Shown: positions 9,089-18,244, numbered from the stretch's first letter. The stretch: 64,000 nucleotides of DNA from Pseudomonas cichorii (GCF_015471405.1 NZ_BLVZ01000012.1:124001-188000), one strand, 5' to 3'. Translations and numbers: made by a program. The notes: generated by a model not told the origin, from the sequence alone.

Positions 9089-10327
9089 ATGAATACACTG
9101 CAAACCCACCCGGAGCGACAAACGACTCCCGGCCATCCTCCGGCCTGGGGCGCCGTATTTTCAATGGCGCTCTGTGTCGTTGTACTGATCGCATCGGAGT
9201 TCATGCCGGTCAGCCTTCTTACGCCGATTGCCCAGGACCTTGGGATCAGCCAGGGGCAGGCAGGCCAGGCGATTTCGATTTCCGGCTTTTTTGCCGTCCT
9301 TACCAGCCTTCTGAATACGCCGCTGACCGGGCGATTCGACCGCAAGAAAGTGCTGCTGAGTTTCAGTCTGCTGCTGGTGATTTCTGGCGCAATTGTTACC
9401 TGGGCACATAACGGCATGCTCTTCATGACCGGGCGCGCCCTGTTGGGTATCTCGATTGGCGGTTTCTGGTCCATGTCGACCGCGACTGTCATGCGGCTGG
9501 TGCCCAAGGACTCCGTTGCAAAAGGCCTGGCACTCATTAACGGTGGCAACGCATTGGCGGCCACGGTTGCTGCGCCATTGGGCAGTTATCTTGGGCAGTT
9601 CATCGGATGGCGAGGCTCGTTTTTCCTCGTGATACCGCTGGCCGTGCTTGCATTCATCTGGCAATGGTTGAGCATTCCCGCGATGCGCAGTGAAGCGACT
9701 ACCCGCTCCAGTAATCCTTTCCGTTTGCTGGGTAATCCTCAAGTCGCGCTCGGGATGCTGGCAATCATGCTGCTGTTCATGGGGCAGTTTGCGGTCTTCA
9801 CTTATCTGCGCCCGTTTCTGGAAGCCGTCACCGGCGTGAGTGTCACGACGCTGTCGCTCATGCTTCTGTTGCTGGGAGCGAGCGGTGTCGTCGGTACTTA
9901 CTTCATGGGCTCATTGCTGCAAACCCGTATGTACGCCTATCTCATCGCCATTCCGCTGTCGATGGCAGTCCTCGCTGCGCTGCTGATCGAGATGGGTAGC
10001 TCCATGTGGGCAGTGGGAGTCCTGCTCGCGGCATGGGGACTGGTTGCAACGCCTGCGCCCGTGGCGTGGGGGCTATGGTTGAGCAAGACTCTTCCGCACG
10101 ATGCCGAGGCGGGTGGTGGCCTGATGGTCGCCACCATTCAAATGGCGATCACTGTCGGAGCCGGGCTGGGTGGCATGCTGTTCGACAGCCTGGGCTGGTG
10201 GAGTCCGTTTGCCCTGGGCGTCGTGGTCCTGCTCACATCCTCAGCCTTTGCGTGGATGGCGTTGGGGCAGGCGAGTCGGCATGAAGGTGTCGGTGGCACC
10301 GAAACTGACTCGCCCAGAGCTTGCTAG
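9089..10327 (+). CDS. MFS exporter, NepI/AraJ-like
   Basis: Encodes 412 aa with twelve predicted membrane helices. The loop 2-3 signature appears as GRFDRKKVLLS, and helix 5 has GGFWSMSTATVMRLV, typical of the DHA1 drug:H+ antiporter group that includes the purine-ribonucleoside exporter NepI. The RBS GGAG lies 6-8 bp before the ATG. The last four bases overlap the stop of the convergent DoxX gene. The substrate is not predictable beyond small drug-like or nucleoside compounds. Confidence 0.85.
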   Translation: MNTLQTHPERQTTPGHPPAWGAVFSMALCVVVLIASEFMPVSLLTPIAQDLGISQGQAGQAISISGFFAVLTSLLNTPLTGRFDRKKVLLSFSLLLVISGAIVTWAHNGMLFMTGRALLGISIGGFWSMSTATVMRLVPKDSVAKGLALINGGNALAATVAAPLGSYLGQFIGWRGSFFLVIPLAVLAFIWQWLSIPAMRSEATTRSSNPFRLLGNPQVALGMLAIMLLFMGQFAVFTYLRPFLEAVTGVSVTTLSLMLLLLGASGVVGTYFMGSLLQTRMYAYLIAIPLSMAVLAALLIEMGSSMWAVGVLLAAWGLVATPAPVAWGLWLSKTLPHDAEAGGGLMVATIQMAITVGAGLGGMLFDSLGWWSPFALGVVVLLTSSAFAWMALGQASRHEGVGGTETDSPRAC

Positions 10328-10674
10328 GTTGCGCTCCATCCACACACAAGGGCCAGGAAAAGCACCAGGGCAGGAAGAAGTGCATGTTTGTACTCGCGAT
10401 GGAAGATCAGGGTAGCAAAGGCTCCTCCCATGATTGCAATGGCGAGGATTGAGCCTGCAATCCGTGTCTGCGGAAAAATGAAAAGTATGGCCGCGATAAT
10501 TTCCAGCCCGCCAGTGACGTAATGGAACCAGCCAGGGTAGCGCCATCGCTCATAGTCTTTCCTGATCCGCGCCGGAGCGATCCAATTCACGATCCCGCCC
10601 AACAGAAAGAATGCTGCGAGCGCCCAAGGCAGAGCCTCTGTTAAATCTATGCCAGTCATTACGGTATATCCCAT
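10324..10674 (-). CDS. DoxX-like small membrane protein
   Basis: Encodes 116 aa (or 111 from the second ATG at 10659) with four hydrophobic helices and the DoxX/DUF4260-like pattern YPGWFHYVTGGLEIIAAI. The family occurs in redox-stress and quinone-related settings, with no single biochemical role. Its promoter region contains two strong palindromes (10737-10757 and 10768-10782) that probably bind the divergently encoded TetR protein. It therefore looks like the main target of that regulator. Confidence 0.8.
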   Translation of the reverse strand: MGYTVMTGIDLTEALPWALAAFFLLGGIVNWIAPARIRKDYERWRYPGWFHYVTGGLEIIAAILFIFPQTRIAGSILAIAIMGGAFATLIFHREYKHALLPALVLFLALVCGWSAT

Positions 10675-10736
10675 GAGTATCTGCTGAGCCCGGCTGATTG
10701 CGGCATGCTGAAAAATGCCTGAAAGCAGAAGCGTTA

Positions 10737-10757
10737 AAACAGACTGATAGTCTGTTT
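10737..10757. promoter_or_regulatory. TetR-type operator 1
   Basis: Perfect 9-bp arms AAACAGACT and AGTCTGTTT around a 3-bp centre. It lies 63 bp upstream of the DoxX start and about 175 bp before the tetR-family gene. The core AGACT-N3-AGTCT recurs in the neighbouring palindrome, which supports a shared DNA-binding protein. Confidence 0.7.
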
Positions 10758-10767
10758 TTGCGATTTT

Positions 10768-10782
10768 TAGACTGGCAGTCTA
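10768..10782. promoter_or_regulatory. TetR-type operator 2
   Basis: The 15 bp TAGACTGGCAGTCTA carry perfect 6-bp arms. The centre is 28 bp from that of operator 1, and the AGACT/AGTCT half-sites are the same. Confidence 0.65.
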
Positions 10783-10930
10783 TTTTGTCAAGCTGAAGAG
10801 CGGCTCCCTCTGGCGCAGGAAGTCGTCTGTTTCGCAAGGAAGACCCCATGCGCTTGGCAAGGTAAACTGCGGGTGCTGACGGTGCGGCAGGCGCGCACAG
10901 GTGTTTTGAAATCGATTCGCGAGAAACAAA

Positions 10931-11557
10931 TTGACACTAGAAAACGAGCCCGCTTCGAGCAAATGCACTTCCTTGCGGTCTCGCAAGCCTCAGCAACGCG
11001 GCTTGCGAAGTGCCAGGAACATTCTGGAAGCTGCGGCTGTGCTGTTTTCGGAAAAGGGAATCGCTGAAACGAGCGTGGATGATATCGTCCTGCGCGCAGG
11101 CTCAAGCAAAGGCACCTTCTATCACCACTATGAATCTAAATCGGCGCTGCTCGCGGCGTTACGCCAGAGTGTGGTCGATGAGTTCGAGGCCGATCTGGAT
11201 GCCGTACTGGAAACGAGGGCAGGGCAGGACCCCGATGTCCGGCTGGATGCATGGGTCAGTGCCGCTTGTGACTGGTACATTCGCTCGGCGGACCAGTTGC
11301 ACGATATCGCCTGGAGTAACTATCCCGGGTCTCGCTGGACTGTGGGAAATACCAGGATCATCACGGGGCTGACCGACCTTCTGATCCAGGGACAGAAAAA
11401 GGGAATCTTTGTCGTGAACAATCCCCACTCCACCGCGACCTTCATCCTGCGGGGGATGCTCGGTGCAATTGACGATCTCATCCTTTCTGAAAAATCGCTC
11501 AAGGAAATCAAGCCGGAGATGGTGGCGCTGGCTCGCAGGAGTGTCGGCTTGCCCTAA
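10931..11557 (+). CDS. TetR/AcrR-family transcriptional repressor
   Basis: Encodes 208 aa if the TTG at 10931 is the start; no better ATG lies upstream of the HTH in frame, so the start is uncertain. The N-terminal DNA-binding helices are clear at about 27-72 (ILEAAAVLFSEKGIAETSVD then GSSKGTFYHHYESKSALL). The C-terminal half is a ligand-binding helical domain. It is divergent from the DoxX gene with two AGACT-N3-AGTCT palindromes between them, so it most likely represses that gene and perhaps itself. The inducer is unknown. Confidence 0.85.
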   Translation: MTLENEPASSKCTSLRSRKPQQRGLRSARNILEAAAVLFSEKGIAETSVDDIVLRAGSSKGTFYHHYESKSALLAALRQSVVDEFEADLDAVLETRAGQDPDVRLDAWVSAACDWYIRSADQLHDIAWSNYPGSRWTVGNTRIITGLTDLLIQGQKKGIFVVNNPHSTATFILRGMLGAIDDLILSEKSLKEIKPEMVALARRSVGLP

Positions 11558-11646
11558 CTGATTGATTTATATGAGTTCTGTCAGTGAAAGCTCTCTTCTG
11601 ATGACAACTGTCACTCAGGCAGTGGTGGAGCAAGTTGACGGCAGAT

Positions 11647-12810
11647 TCAAACCTTGAGTAAACGCGCGGCATAGCTGACGAACAGCAGCAGGAACACCAG
11701 TGCGCTTAACGCGATTGTCAGTGAACTGATATGTGCTGCCAGGCCAATGAATGCCGGCCCCACAAGGATGCCCGCATACCCCATGGAAATGATCGCCGGG
11801 ATGGCTGCGCGCTGCGGCATATGGGTCTGTCGCCCTGCGGCGGTAAACAGAACCGGGACGATATTCGAGCAACCTGCACCGACCAGGGCATAACCGAGTA
11901 ACGACGCTTGCCAGCTGTCGAATAGCAGCGAGACTGCCATGCCCGCCGCCGCGCAGATCCCGCCCAGCGCCACTACGCGAACGCCACCCAGCCTGCTGAC
12001 GATCATGTCGCCAGTCAGGCGCCCGATGGTCATGGCAGCAGCGAAGCATGCATACCCCAAGCCCACGTAGCTTGGGTACATATCCTGCCGGGACGCGAGA
12101 AAGACTGCGCTCCAATCGAGCATGGCGCCCTCGGTCAGGAACCCGATGAAACACAGGCTGCCCAGTAGCAGCACAATGCCTCGCGGAATCACAAACAACG
12201 GGCCACTCCTTTCAGTGCCGTAGGGCAACAGCATCGGAGCAGCCTTGTAAAGTGAGGCAAGAATCAGCGCGACCAGACACAGTACGCAGAGCAACGGCTC
12301 CAGTCCCAGGCTGAGCATGGCCGTCATCGCCCCCGCGCCGACGATACCTCCGACACTGTAGAGACCATGGAAACCGGATTGCAGGGTTTCGCCGCTGTTT
12401 TTTTCAACGATGATCGATTGGATATTGATCGCGCAGTCGAGCATGCCCATGCTGGCACCGAACAACAGTACGGATATTGCCAACCCCGGTAGCCACGCCA
12501 CATGGCTCAAGATCGGCAGTAAGCTGCACAAGGCGATAGTCGAACAGATAATCACCGGGCGACAGCCAAAACGCGCAGTCAGATATCCCGCGAAGGGCAT
12601 TGCGACGATCGAACCTGTGCCGAAGCCAAACAGCAGCAATCCCAGGCCGCCGTCGTCCAGCCCGGTACGCGCTTTCACCAATGGCACCAGAGGCGCCCAG
12701 GCCGACATGACGATACCAGTGATTAAAAACGTGATTCGGGTGGAAACGCGCTCGCCGTAATTGGCATTGATCGCTAAAGAAGGCGTAGAGGTACTCATTG
12801 TTGCTGACAT
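11647..12810 (-). CDS. MFS transporter, YbjJ-like
   Basis: Encodes 387 aa (a second ATG at 12798 would give 383). Twelve membrane helices with the motif AGYLTARFGCRPVI in the first cytoplasmic loop. It resembles the YbjJ/FucP-like branch of sugar and small-metabolite carriers. It lies 73 bp downstream of the Rieske oxygenase on the same strand, so it may move that enzyme's substrate or product. The substrate is not known. Confidence 0.82.
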   Translation of the reverse strand: MSATMSTSTPSLAINANYGERVSTRITFLITGIVMSAWAPLVPLVKARTGLDDGGLGLLLFGFGTGSIVAMPFAGYLTARFGCRPVIICSTIALCSLLPILSHVAWLPGLAISVLLFGASMGMLDCAINIQSIIVEKNSGETLQSGFHGLYSVGGIVGAGAMTAMLSLGLEPLLCVLCLVALILASLYKAAPMLLPYGTERSGPLFVIPRGIVLLLGSLCFIGFLTEGAMLDWSAVFLASRQDMYPSYVGLGYACFAAAMTIGRLTGDMIVSRLGGVRVVALGGICAAAGMAVSLLFDSWQASLLGYALVGAGCSNIVPVLFTAAGRQTHMPQRAAIPAIISMGYAGILVGPAFIGLAAHISSLTIALSALVFLLLFVSYAARLLKV

Positions 12811-12883
12811 CCTTATCTATACGGTTCCAGCTCATGGGCGTCGGTTCTTCAAGTGGAAGAACCGACGTTGCATCGAGTGGCTG

Positions 12884-14119
12884 TCAGCCAACGGATTTCA
12901 ATGGAGTCGGCCCTTTGAGCCGATCCATCATGGTGGTGCAGTACCAGTCATCAAACTGGCACACTCCGGTCTCGGCCGTTTCCGAGTACGGGCCTGGCTC
13001 GTACGACGGAGAGGTCACGCCGCGTTGGGTGCCCTCGACCAATGTCCTGTCCTGATCGTTGGTCGCAATCCAGACCTTGGTCAGGCGATCTATATCGTAG
13101 TCAACGCCTTCCACCGCCGTGTTGTGCACCAGCCATTTAGTGGTGACCAGTGTTTCAGTGGCGCTGATCGGCAGCACCCGGAAGCTCAGTGCATGGTCAC
13201 CGAGGAAGTGATTCCAGGTGGACGGGTAGTGGAAATACAGCAGGGCGCCGATATCGGCTTCGCAGGTCTTGTCCAGCCGGCCGGCGACGGCTGGCTTGCC
13301 GTCCATGGTGTAGCTGACGGCACCGGATGAGAGCGGGATGCGGGTCATGCGGAACTGGCCATTGATGTCCATCACCAAACGGCTTGGCAACCCGGCTTTC
13401 TCGCACTTCGACCAGTAGGCCGACAGCTCAGGATCATCCTCGCCACTGATGCCACCCACCGAGAGGTTATCGACGAACGAATTCAGTAACTCCGGGTGGG
13501 AGCCGTCGCAGTGGTAGCATTCGCGGTTGTTTTCAAAGACCAGTTTCCAGTTGCCTTTCTCAATGATGTTCGACTCGAAGGCCACCTTGCAGTCATTAAG
13601 ATAATGCGGCGCAATAAACGGGCTGACGGCTTTGCGGAAGCCTTCGAAATCCGGTGCCTTGGCGGCGACGCAAATGTAAATGTAGGTGTCGACGATTTCG
13701 CAGTGAACGCTTTTCAGGTTGTATTGCGATTTGTCGAAGTCCTGGCCCATGTTCCCGGCAAACAATAGATTGCCGTCCAGCTCATAGGTCCATTTGTGGT
13801 ACGGGCAGACCATCTTCGCGACTTTGCCGTGGTCCGCCTCGCAAATCTTTGCGCCACGGTGGCGGCACGCATTGTGGAATGCCCGCACTTCACCATCTTT
13901 GCCGCGTACGACGGCCACTGGATAATCACCGACTTGCAGCGTGAAATACTGTCCTGGTTTTGCAAGCTCGAAAGTGTGGCCGGCAAATATCCAGTCCTTG
14001 TGCCAGATGTGCTCAAGATCCTGGCGATATACGCTTTCACTGCTGTAAAGAGCGCCGGGGAGCGAGTGCCATGGTTTGCGTTGTGCGATCAGGTCAAAAA
14101 CGGTTTCTTTATTATTCAT
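12884..14119 (-). CDS. Rieske oxygenase, quaternary-amine demethylase type (GbcA/Stc2/CntA-like)
   Basis: Encodes 411 aa from ATG 14119, chosen because GGAGG lies 6-7 bp upstream; a longer open frame reaches 14155. The Rieske [2Fe-2S] ligands are seen as CRH and CPYH (about 85-107). The mononuclear iron site has the NNRECYHCDGSHPEL pattern typical of glycine-betaine, carnitine and stachydrine oxygenases, not of benzoate or naphthalene dioxygenases. Such enzymes remove an N-methyl group as formaldehyde or split carnitine, using electrons from a ferredoxin reductase. No such reductase is adjacent; the only one in the window, AntC, is 30 kb away in another pathway. Neighbours (betaine importer, amine oxidase) support a betaine substrate. 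Confidence 0.85.
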   Translation of the reverse strand: MNNKETVFDLIAQRKPWHSLPGALYSSESVYRQDLEHIWHKDWIFAGHTFELAKPGQYFTLQVGDYPVAVVRGKDGEVRAFHNACRHRGAKICEADHGKVAKMVCPYHKWTYELDGNLLFAGNMGQDFDKSQYNLKSVHCEIVDTYIYICVAAKAPDFEGFRKAVSPFIAPHYLNDCKVAFESNIIEKGNWKLVFENNRECYHCDGSHPELLNSFVDNLSVGGISGEDDPELSAYWSKCEKAGLPSRLVMDINGQFRMTRIPLSSGAVSYTMDGKPAVAGRLDKTCEADIGALLYFHYPSTWNHFLGDHALSFRVLPISATETLVTTKWLVHNTAVEGVDYDIDRLTKVWIATNDQDRTLVEGTQRGVTSPSYEPGPYSETAETGVCQFDDWYCTTMMDRLKGPTPLKSVG

Positions 14120-14315
14120 TTTTATCCTCCCGGGACATAGATCTTGAGCGGTCACCTTTTAATGTGACTGGTAGAGTCTTGAAAAAAACAGCGTGTTCTT
14201 TATTGCCTTGAATGCACATGGCGCAGCTGCCATACGCATGACCCAATAAGGAGACGATAGTCCTCAGCCTATAGGGGGGATGACGGTCGTCACAAACGAC
14301 ATTTGCTATGGGCAA

Positions 14316-15692
14316 TCAATGATTGGAGGTTATGGATGCCGGGCATTCAGCCAGGTTTGAAACCCCTTGGAAAATCGGTGCGAGCGCATCAATGGCAGAC
14401 GAAGCGTGCCCAAGGTTCTTGATCGCCTGCTTTACTGCAGCACTGCGCTCAAGGCCCAGGCCGGAGGCGAACAGGTCAAATTTCTGATTCAGCTCCTGCG
14501 CACTCATCGGGGTTTGCGGGTCCCCTCGGGCTGCGGTGATCGGGCTGACAAGCACTGCTCTGTTCTTCAGGGTGATGATCAGCCGTGAGAGGATCTCGCC
14601 GGGAAATCTGGCTGAGAGATCCGCCGCTTCGACAATTTCGATTCGCCCGCTCAAGGCCAGGATGTCGGCTGAGTGAATGGATGCACCGGTCACTTCATCG
14701 GGCCCCAGTCTTCCTCGAACGATCAGCGCTGCCAGCGGAAAGGCGAGGGCGTACTGCGCTTGATCTGCATCGGCCGGGGAGTGCCCCTGGAGGCACATCG
14801 ACTCATGGAAAGTCTCCACACGAATGGCTTCAATCGAATCAGCGTCCAGTTGCGGATGGGTTCGCTGCATTTCGAGCATCGCCGTCAAGGCAGGCTGCGC
14901 CCAGCGGCACACCGGCCAGGGTTTGAAATACTGGCTGTCAATCTCCCAGCGCTGACCCATGTCACGCCAGTACTCGGTAACCGAGGCATCTTCCACGGTT
15001 TCAGCCGGGGCACCCGTCATGCCTTCCCTGGCCATCAATAGGGCGTTCAAACCGACAAAAGCGCCGGAACCATGGGCGTCGCGCAACATGGTTGGCGCTT
15101 GCACGACGCGCATCATCGGGCAGCGTGCGCTGAAGTATTCGGCGATGCCGAGGGCGTGGCGAAAGGTTTGCTGGTCCAGGCCGAGCAGTCGCGAGCCGGC
15201 ACACACCACACCCATTGCCGAAAAACCACCGGAGGCGTGATACGTGGGCGAGGTCCCCATCAGGGCAGAACCGGCGCGCAGTGCGGTTTCATAACCGATG
15301 CACAGGGCCGTCAGCAATTGGTGCCCGCTGATATCCCGGCCGTGGTCGTGCAGTGCGTCTGCCAGCGCGAGCAGTGCCGGAACTACCGTTGCACCTGCGT
15401 GGCCCTTGGATTTGAAGTGGCCTTCATGGGCATCAAGGCTGTCGGCACTGAAGCCTCCGGCCCATGCCGCGCCGAGCAGGTTGACACGTTGTCCGTCGAA
15501 AATCAGGCGGCTGGTGTAGGTCCCGGCGGGGTAGTGCAGTGTGGCGTAACGCCGAATTGCCATGCTCGTTTCGTTGGAAGCTGCGCCAGCCATGACGCCG
15601 ACGATATCCAGCAGGCTGTCCTGCACGATTGACCGGGTCTTGAGCGGGGCGTTGAGGAAATCAAAGTCGCGACAGAACTCGAAGAGTGACAT
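14316..15692 (-). CDS. MmgE/PrpD family protein
   Basis: Encodes 458 aa, typical for the MmgE/PrpD fold: a helical N-terminal domain with DSLDAHEGHFKSKGHAGATV near residue 80, and a C-terminal lid domain. The family includes 2-methylcitrate dehydratase, cis-aconitate decarboxylase and iminodisuccinate epimerase. The exact reaction cannot be told by eye. It shares a strand with the LysR gene upstream and the Rieske gene downstream (196-bp gap). An isomerase or lyase step on the demethylated product is possible but unproven. Confidence 0.8.
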   Translation of the reverse strand: MSLFEFCRDFDFLNAPLKTRSIVQDSLLDIVGVMAGAASNETSMAIRRYATLHYPAGTYTSRLIFDGQRVNLLGAAWAGGFSADSLDAHEGHFKSKGHAGATVVPALLALADALHDHGRDISGHQLLTALCIGYETALRAGSALMGTSPTYHASGGFSAMGVVCAGSRLLGLDQQTFRHALGIAEYFSARCPMMRVVQAPTMLRDAHGSGAFVGLNALLMAREGMTGAPAETVEDASVTEYWRDMGQRWEIDSQYFKPWPVCRWAQPALTAMLEMQRTHPQLDADSIEAIRVETFHESMCLQGHSPADADQAQYALAFPLAALIVRGRLGPDEVTGASIHSADILALSGRIEIVEAADLSARFPGEILSRLIITLKNRAVLVSPITAARGDPQTPMSAQELNQKFDLFASGLGLERSAAVKQAIKNLGHASSAIDALAPIFQGVSNLAECPASITSNH

Positions 15693-15832
15693 TCAACCAT
15701 CCTTTCCTGGTGAGTAACCCCGGACCCCTTTTGGCCGGTGCTGCTCAACAATGAGCCAGGAAGGTTGTGTTGCTCTAGCAACATTTTCGTTGGGCAATTG
15801 ATAACCAAATCGCCTGATGATTGAGGCGCTGG

Positions 15833-16792
15833 TTAGCGGCGGGGAAACTTCGACAGGATCCACTCGCGAAAGCGCCGTAGCTCTTCTTCATTGTCCGGGT
15901 TTTCACGGCAACTCAAATAGTGCCAGCTGTTTCGCAGTTGAACCTTCTGTTCGATCGGTCGCACGAGCAACCCTTGCTCTACCAGCGGCGTGACCAGGTG
16001 ATTCCAGCCAAGCGCGATGCCTTGGTGGGTCAGTACCATGCTGATCAGCAGGTTGTAGTCATTGGCATTGAATATCTGCGGGCTGTTGGCCGGGCGGTCG
16101 TCGATGTCAATCGCCTGGAAAGCCAGCCAGACGCCCCAGTCGACATGCTCGGCCACTTGCGAACGACCATAGGGGCTCAGGTTCAACAGTGCGGAGTCGC
16201 GCACGCCTTCAATGGTCGATATTTCCGGGTGCTGTTGCAGATACTGCGGGGTACATACGGGGTAGATGACGTCATGACATAACGGATAGCTTCGATAACC
16301 TTCTCTGATGCGAGAGATCTTGGTGATAAAAATGTCAGGCTGAACACCAGGTTCCATGGTCAGGAAATTCTGGGTAGTGATCAGGTTGAGCTCGATGCCC
16401 TCACTTTGCGCGAAAAATTCCGGCAGGTGATTGGCCAGCCACAGTGCGGAAAAGGCCGGGGAACAACATACCGTCAGGACCTTTTTACTGGACTGACTGT
16501 TGCGGATCCGTTCGGCGGCCTGAGCGATATTCACGAATGAAAGCTGTGCAGCATCAAAGAACACCGTGCCGGCGGCCGTCAGTTCCACCGCACGTCCTAC
16601 CCGGGTAAACAATTGCGCCCCCAGGTAACTCTCCAACTCGCGAATCTGTCGACTGATGGCTGCTTGCGAGACGCACAGGGCTTGTGCCGCACGGGTAAAA
16701 CTTTCGTACTTGGCGGCCGCGACAAATGCCTTCACAGCCCTCAAGGACGGCATCTTCAGCAAGATGGTGTCAGGGTCGACATGCTTGGTCAT
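15833..16792 (-). CDS. LysR-family regulator, GcvA-like
   Basis: Encodes 319 aa. The winged HTH is at about 15-72 (MPSLRAVKAFVAAAKYESFT, then VSQAAISRQIRELESYLGAQLF). The C-terminal type-2 periplasmic-binding-like effector domain fills the rest. The A-x-x-x-SFTRAAQALCVSQ form resembles the GcvA group, which often controls amino-acid and amine catabolism. It lies between the MmgE/PrpD gene and the divergent ABC importer, so it could regulate either or both. Confidence 0.85.
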   Translation of the reverse strand: MTKHVDPDTILLKMPSLRAVKAFVAAAKYESFTRAAQALCVSQAAISRQIRELESYLGAQLFTRVGRAVELTAAGTVFFDAAQLSFVNIAQAAERIRNSQSSKKVLTVCCSPAFSALWLANHLPEFFAQSEGIELNLITTQNFLTMEPGVQPDIFITKISRIREGYRSYPLCHDVIYPVCTPQYLQQHPEISTIEGVRDSALLNLSPYGRSQVAEHVDWGVWLAFQAIDIDDRPANSPQIFNANDYNLLISMVLTHQGIALGWNHLVTPLVEQGLLVRPIEQKVQLRNSWHYLSCRENPDNEEELRRFREWILSKFPRR

Positions 16793-17061
16793 TCAAACGC
16801 TCTCTTAACGATACAGCTCCCCAATGAAGCGGGAGGAGGGTAACGGAACCCGACATGGAGGGCTACGCCAGCGTCGCTGGCAGGATAGCGTCAGTCGTTC
16901 ATGGGCGGCAGTTGCCACACTCCGAGAGACGCAGCGGCAATCAATAACCTGACGTTATCAAATTGTCCCTGTAAATGTAGTTGGATTAAGCGGGGTGATG
17001 CTAATAAATTTGAAACATCCCTTTTTCCTAGGGCCCCAAAAATAATAAAAGGAAGCCCGTC
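16793..17061. other. Divergent promoter region between LysR and ABC importer
   Basis: AT-rich intergenic DNA, especially 16950-17060, as expected of a promoter. Weak -35/-10-like pairs such as TTGTCC near 16965 can be picked out but none is compelling. No other gene is seen. Confidence 0.4.
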
Positions 17062-17163
17062 GTGAAGACATCTATTCATTACCGCTGCCGCTTAATTTTA
17101 TTTTCGCTCGTTTGCATGTCGCTTGATGCGAATACTGCACAACGCGAGGGAGGCAAGGTATGA
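17062..17163 (+). CDS. 33-aa small ORF coupled to the ABC ATPase gene
   Basis: GTG start at 17062 preceded by AAAGGAAG at good spacing. Its TGA stop overlaps the ATG of the following ATPase gene (ATGA). The peptide has a basic start (MKTSIHYRCR) then a hydrophobic stretch (LILFSLVCMSL). It may be a leader peptide that couples translation of the importer, a tiny membrane protein, or simply chance. No homologue is recognised. Confidence 0.35.
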   Translation: MKTSIHYRCRLILFSLVCMSLDANTAQREGGKV

Positions 17164-18194
17164 CAAGCTCCGACGAGATCATCTGCGTGCAGAATGTATA
17201 TAAGGTCTTTGGTACGCAGCCAGCACTTGCAATGAAGATGATTGAAGAGGGCGCTTCAAAAGCTGAAGTGTTCAAAAAGACTGGCCAGGCAATCGGTGTA
17301 TTTGACGCTAACTTTTCGGTTCGCCGCGGTGAGATTTTCGTGATCATGGGGTTGTCCGGTTCCGGAAAATCGACCATGGTCAGGTTATTCAACCGGTTGA
17401 TAGAACCCACTTCCGGCAGCATTTTTTTAAATGGAAAGGAAATCACCGGTCTAGCCGACAAGGACTTGTTACAGGTTCGTCGCAAAGACATGGGCATGGT
17501 CTTTCAGTCCTTTGCCTTGATGCCGCACATGAGCGTCATCGACAACGTCAGTTTCGGCCTGGAAATCAGCGGTGTCAGCGAAAAAGAGCGTTACTGCCGC
17601 GCGATGGGCGCGTTGGAACAGGTCGGGTTGTCGGGACAGGAACTCAGTTTTCCACATCAACTGTCTGGCGGCATGCAACAGCGGGTCGGTCTGGCTCGTG
17701 CTCTGGCCAACGATCCGGCCATTCTGCTGATGGATGAAGCATTCTCTGCGCTTGATCCGATGATTCGCAGTGAAATGCAAGGCGAGTTGATCAAGCTCCA
17801 GGCCGAGCAGGATCGAACCATTATCTTCATTTCCCACGACATCGAAGAAGCCGTTCGGATCGGTCACCGGATTGCGATCATGGAAGGCGGAAAAGTTGTG
17901 CAGATCGGCACGCCGCGTGAGCTTCTGTGCAATCCGGTGAATGATTATGTACGTGATTTCTTCAATGGATTCGATGCCAGCCGGATTCTGAAAGCAGGTG
18001 ATATCGCTCAGCACGACGCCGGCATCGTTTATCAGCCTGGGTATCAAACTCCCATCAAGGCGGAAGCCTCTCTTCGAGAGATCTTTCATATCGTTGCTGC
18101 CTCGGCCACTCCCATGCCGGTTGTAGATGAAGTCGGGTTGTATAAAGGCTCGATTTCACAAGGTCATCTTCTTAGCTGCCTTTGTAGCAACTGA
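17160..18194 (+). CDS. Betaine/proline ABC importer ATPase (ProV-like)
   Basis: Encodes 344 aa. Walker A GLSGSGKST (about 64-72), signature LSGGMQQRVGLARAL, Walker B ILLMDEAFSALDP and the switch His in FISHDIEEA are all present. The N-terminal segment before Walker A is the long ProV/OpuAA type. ProV proteins are usually about 400 aa with paired CBS domains; here the tail is short and only a partial CBS-like remnant (TPMPVVDEVGLYKGSI) remains, so osmotic gating may be lost. First full-size gene of a ProV-ProW-ProX operon. A catabolic rather than osmoprotective role is inferred from the neighbours. Confidence 0.9.
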   Translation: MTSSDEIICVQNVYKVFGTQPALAMKMIEEGASKAEVFKKTGQAIGVFDANFSVRRGEIFVIMGLSGSGKSTMVRLFNRLIEPTSGSIFLNGKEITGLADKDLLQVRRKDMGMVFQSFALMPHMSVIDNVSFGLEISGVSEKERYCRAMGALEQVGLSGQELSFPHQLSGGMQQRVGLARALANDPAILLMDEAFSALDPMIRSEMQGELIKLQAEQDRTIIFISHDIEEAVRIGHRIAIMEGGKVVQIGTPRELLCNPVNDYVRDFFNGFDASRILKAGDIAQHDAGIVYQPGYQTPIKAEASLREIFHIVAASATPMPVVDEVGLYKGSISQGHLLSCLCSN

Positions 18195-18244
18195 ACTCCG
18201 AATAATCAGAATTGATAAGCCATTTCTGAGGGCGAGGTAGCACC

